Below, piece after piece: positions 62,860 to 64,000 of a stretch of 64,000 bases of DNA. Numbering within the stretch: position 1 is the stretch's first letter; each line of letters opens with the position of its first letter. The position numbers and the translations under genes are program-made. The notes beneath the pieces were generated by a model. That model was given only the letters and a program-made list of their open reading frames with translations. It was not told where the DNA came from and ran no database searches. Source of the DNA: Trichinella spiralis (taxonomy: Eukaryota > Nematoda > Enoplea > Trichinellida > Trichinellidae); the NCBI GenBank assembly GCA_000181795.3, contig CM012955.1, positions 1,861,297 through 1,925,296 of the forward strand. Direction: 5' to 3'.

Positions 62860-63060
62860 TCAATGAGGGCATGTCTGGCCATAGCGTTCCACGATCTTCT
62901 CGACGACATTAGCACTATCGGGCAAAATTCGTCATCTACAAAAGTTCGAAGCCGAGTCTCTGCTGTGCTGATTTACACTGAAGATTCAAAACTCGCACAA
63001 ATCTGCCCATCACTAAGATGTAATCCAACACCATCACCATCTGCCCAGGGAACCCATTAG
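62860..63060 (-). pseudogene. GC-richer coding-like relic, faintly polo-box-like
   Basis: This 200-bp block is GC-richer than its flanks. The minus-strand frame reads WVPWADGDGVGLHLSDGQIC then ASFESSV before a stop. The pattern W-x-x-x-D...G-h-x-L-S-D-G-x-h...F resembles the core of a polo box, but only about 27 residues are open. Further downstream the same frame reads VDDEFCPIVLMSSRRSW. It is at most a decayed exon. The plus-strand 65-codon frame is considered a shadow. Confidence 0.2.
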
Positions 63061-63186
63061 ATTATTTATATTCCAAGATAATATCTGCTGCCGCCATTGT
63101 TTTACAAATAATGCAAGTTAGGAATTTATAACAATAAATTAAATTGCTTAGCATAAATAACGTTTATTATTTATTATAAACTGTTG

Positions 63187-63342
63187 TTAATCTCGGAATG
63201 TAATTCCTAAACCGTAGAATGGCGGACGCCTGTAGCGAGGCTTCACTACGTCAAAATGAATTCTAATATCTGCATCACCACAGATGTATACGAATTCATT
63301 TCCCGCAACGTCCACCAAACATGCAAAATGGAGAGGGGCAAT
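63187..63342 (-). CDS. Terminal exon of an unrecognised gene
   Basis: After a good acceptor (TCATTACAG) the minus strand encodes 51 residues, IAPLHFACLVDVAGNEFVYI ... DVVKPRYRRPPFYGLGITFRD, ending in TAA at 63187. The composition is protein-like (alternating hydrophobics, Pro/Arg/Tyr-rich end). I could not find the preceding exon with confidence; a frame containing GLLPYALVAAF lies just upstream. Family unknown. Confidence 0.4.
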   Translation of the reverse strand: MAPLHFACLVDVAGNEFVYICGDADIRIHFDVVKPRYRRPPFYGLGITFRD

Positions 63343-63783
63343 CTGTAATGAGAAGTGTTTATATGTTTGGGAAAGCTGCAACTAATGCATACGGAAGAAG
63401 CCCACCAGTAACTGTCATCGAACGACAAAAATGATTACCCATTTCTGCACATAAAACATTTAAGACGTCAAATCTGTTACATTTCTACTAATCCATATTC
63501 TTTTTGCGATCAATTGAAGTAAATTTCTGAAATTACTGCTGTTAAATAGTCATTAACTGCTGCAAATCAAAACGAAAGCGTTGCAAGTGCTTACTTTGCT
63601 AAAAAGGAAACATTTCATTGCATCCAATCCCGTTTACCATCTTTGTCATTTATTAAAGTCATGATATTTGCCACATTTGTGACTATTATGAAATTAATTT
63701 CAAAGAGTAGCGACCGAGCAATGGCGATTTTGCATAATTATATAATATGGAGTCGCCCATAGTTGAAATTCATTACTAATACT

Positions 63784-63961
63784 ATGAAATTAAATAAGTT
63801 AACAATTCAAGTCAACTCATTGGGCTCACGCAGGGTATTTGTTCGAAACTTTGAACTAATCCACCAGTATGTACAATGGAAATTATTCCGGTCATCTCAC
63901 GATCTGCAGCGTATTGCAAATAGATTTATGTTACGACCCAGCAATTTTGTGTCAATTAAAG
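63784..63961 (+). CDS. First exon of a gene running off the right edge
   Basis: ATG at 63784 opens a 59-codon exon (MKLNKLTIQVNSLG, SRRVFVRNFELIHQYVQWKL) ending FVSIK plus one base at donor AAAG|GTATGT. The N-terminus is basic, with alternating hydrophobics and no acidic residue before FELIHQ, compatible with a mitochondrial targeting sequence (inference). The rest of the gene is outside the window. Confidence 0.5.
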
Positions 63962-64000
63962 GTATGTAAATTTTGAAAAACCCGCATTCGATGATTTTTT

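Noticed and set aside
1-64000. tRNA, rRNA, CRISPR, transposase or retroelement genes
   Set aside because: I saw no cloverleaf-type, rRNA-like, array-like or transposase/reverse-transcriptase-like sequence on either strand; the short repeats are microsatellites.

Overview
The window comes from a nematode nuclear genome. It is about one-third GC, has many short introns with TTTCAG- or TTTTAG-type acceptors, and carries one unmistakable nematode cuticle collagen. The genes are animal cytoskeletal, Golgi and ciliary genes. I could not place the species from sequence alone. Exon boundaries were read by eye from splice sites and reading-phase continuity; no searches were run.

Layout: (1) 1-20966, minus strand: most of a VAB-10/plectin-type spectraplakin, entering from beyond the left edge. 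Its exons encode, from the N-terminus, an acidic leader, two calponin-homology domains, a plakin/spectrin-repeat domain with an SH3 insert, a long Glu/Arg/Ala helix and a block of plakin repeats. An alternative first exon at 11553-12548 encodes two hydrophobic segments and enters the message after the CH1 exons. (2) 21000-25310: a GC-richer 5' region, then gene-poor DNA with a diverged copy of the spectraplakin start region near 24.3 kb. (3) 25311-26295, minus: cuticle collagen. (4) 26296-28430: intergenic DNA with a small secreted Cys-rich gene candidate or relic. (5) 28439-29167, plus: an orphan single-exon helical protein. (6) 30291-35335, plus: a GM130/GOLGA2-type golgin in 16 coding exons. 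(7) 37981-38812, plus: an M6/proteolipid-family four-pass membrane protein. (8) 39568-57461, minus: an apparently complete cytoplasmic dynein-2 heavy chain (DYNC2H1/CHE-3). (9) 58210-62651, plus: a large two-exon gene, probably URB2/NPA2-like. (10) 62652-64000: fragments of genes running off the right edge.

The genes do not form an operon or a single pathway. The spectraplakin, collagen and M6 protein are cell-surface and attachment proteins. The golgin tethers Golgi membranes, dynein-2 drives retrograde intraflagellar transport in sensory cilia, and the URB2-like gene would act in ribosome assembly. M6 and dynein-2 converge; dynein-2 and the URB2-like gene diverge from a 750-bp spacer. The most notable feature is the alternative spectraplakin first exon, which predicts a membrane-anchored isoform lacking CH1.
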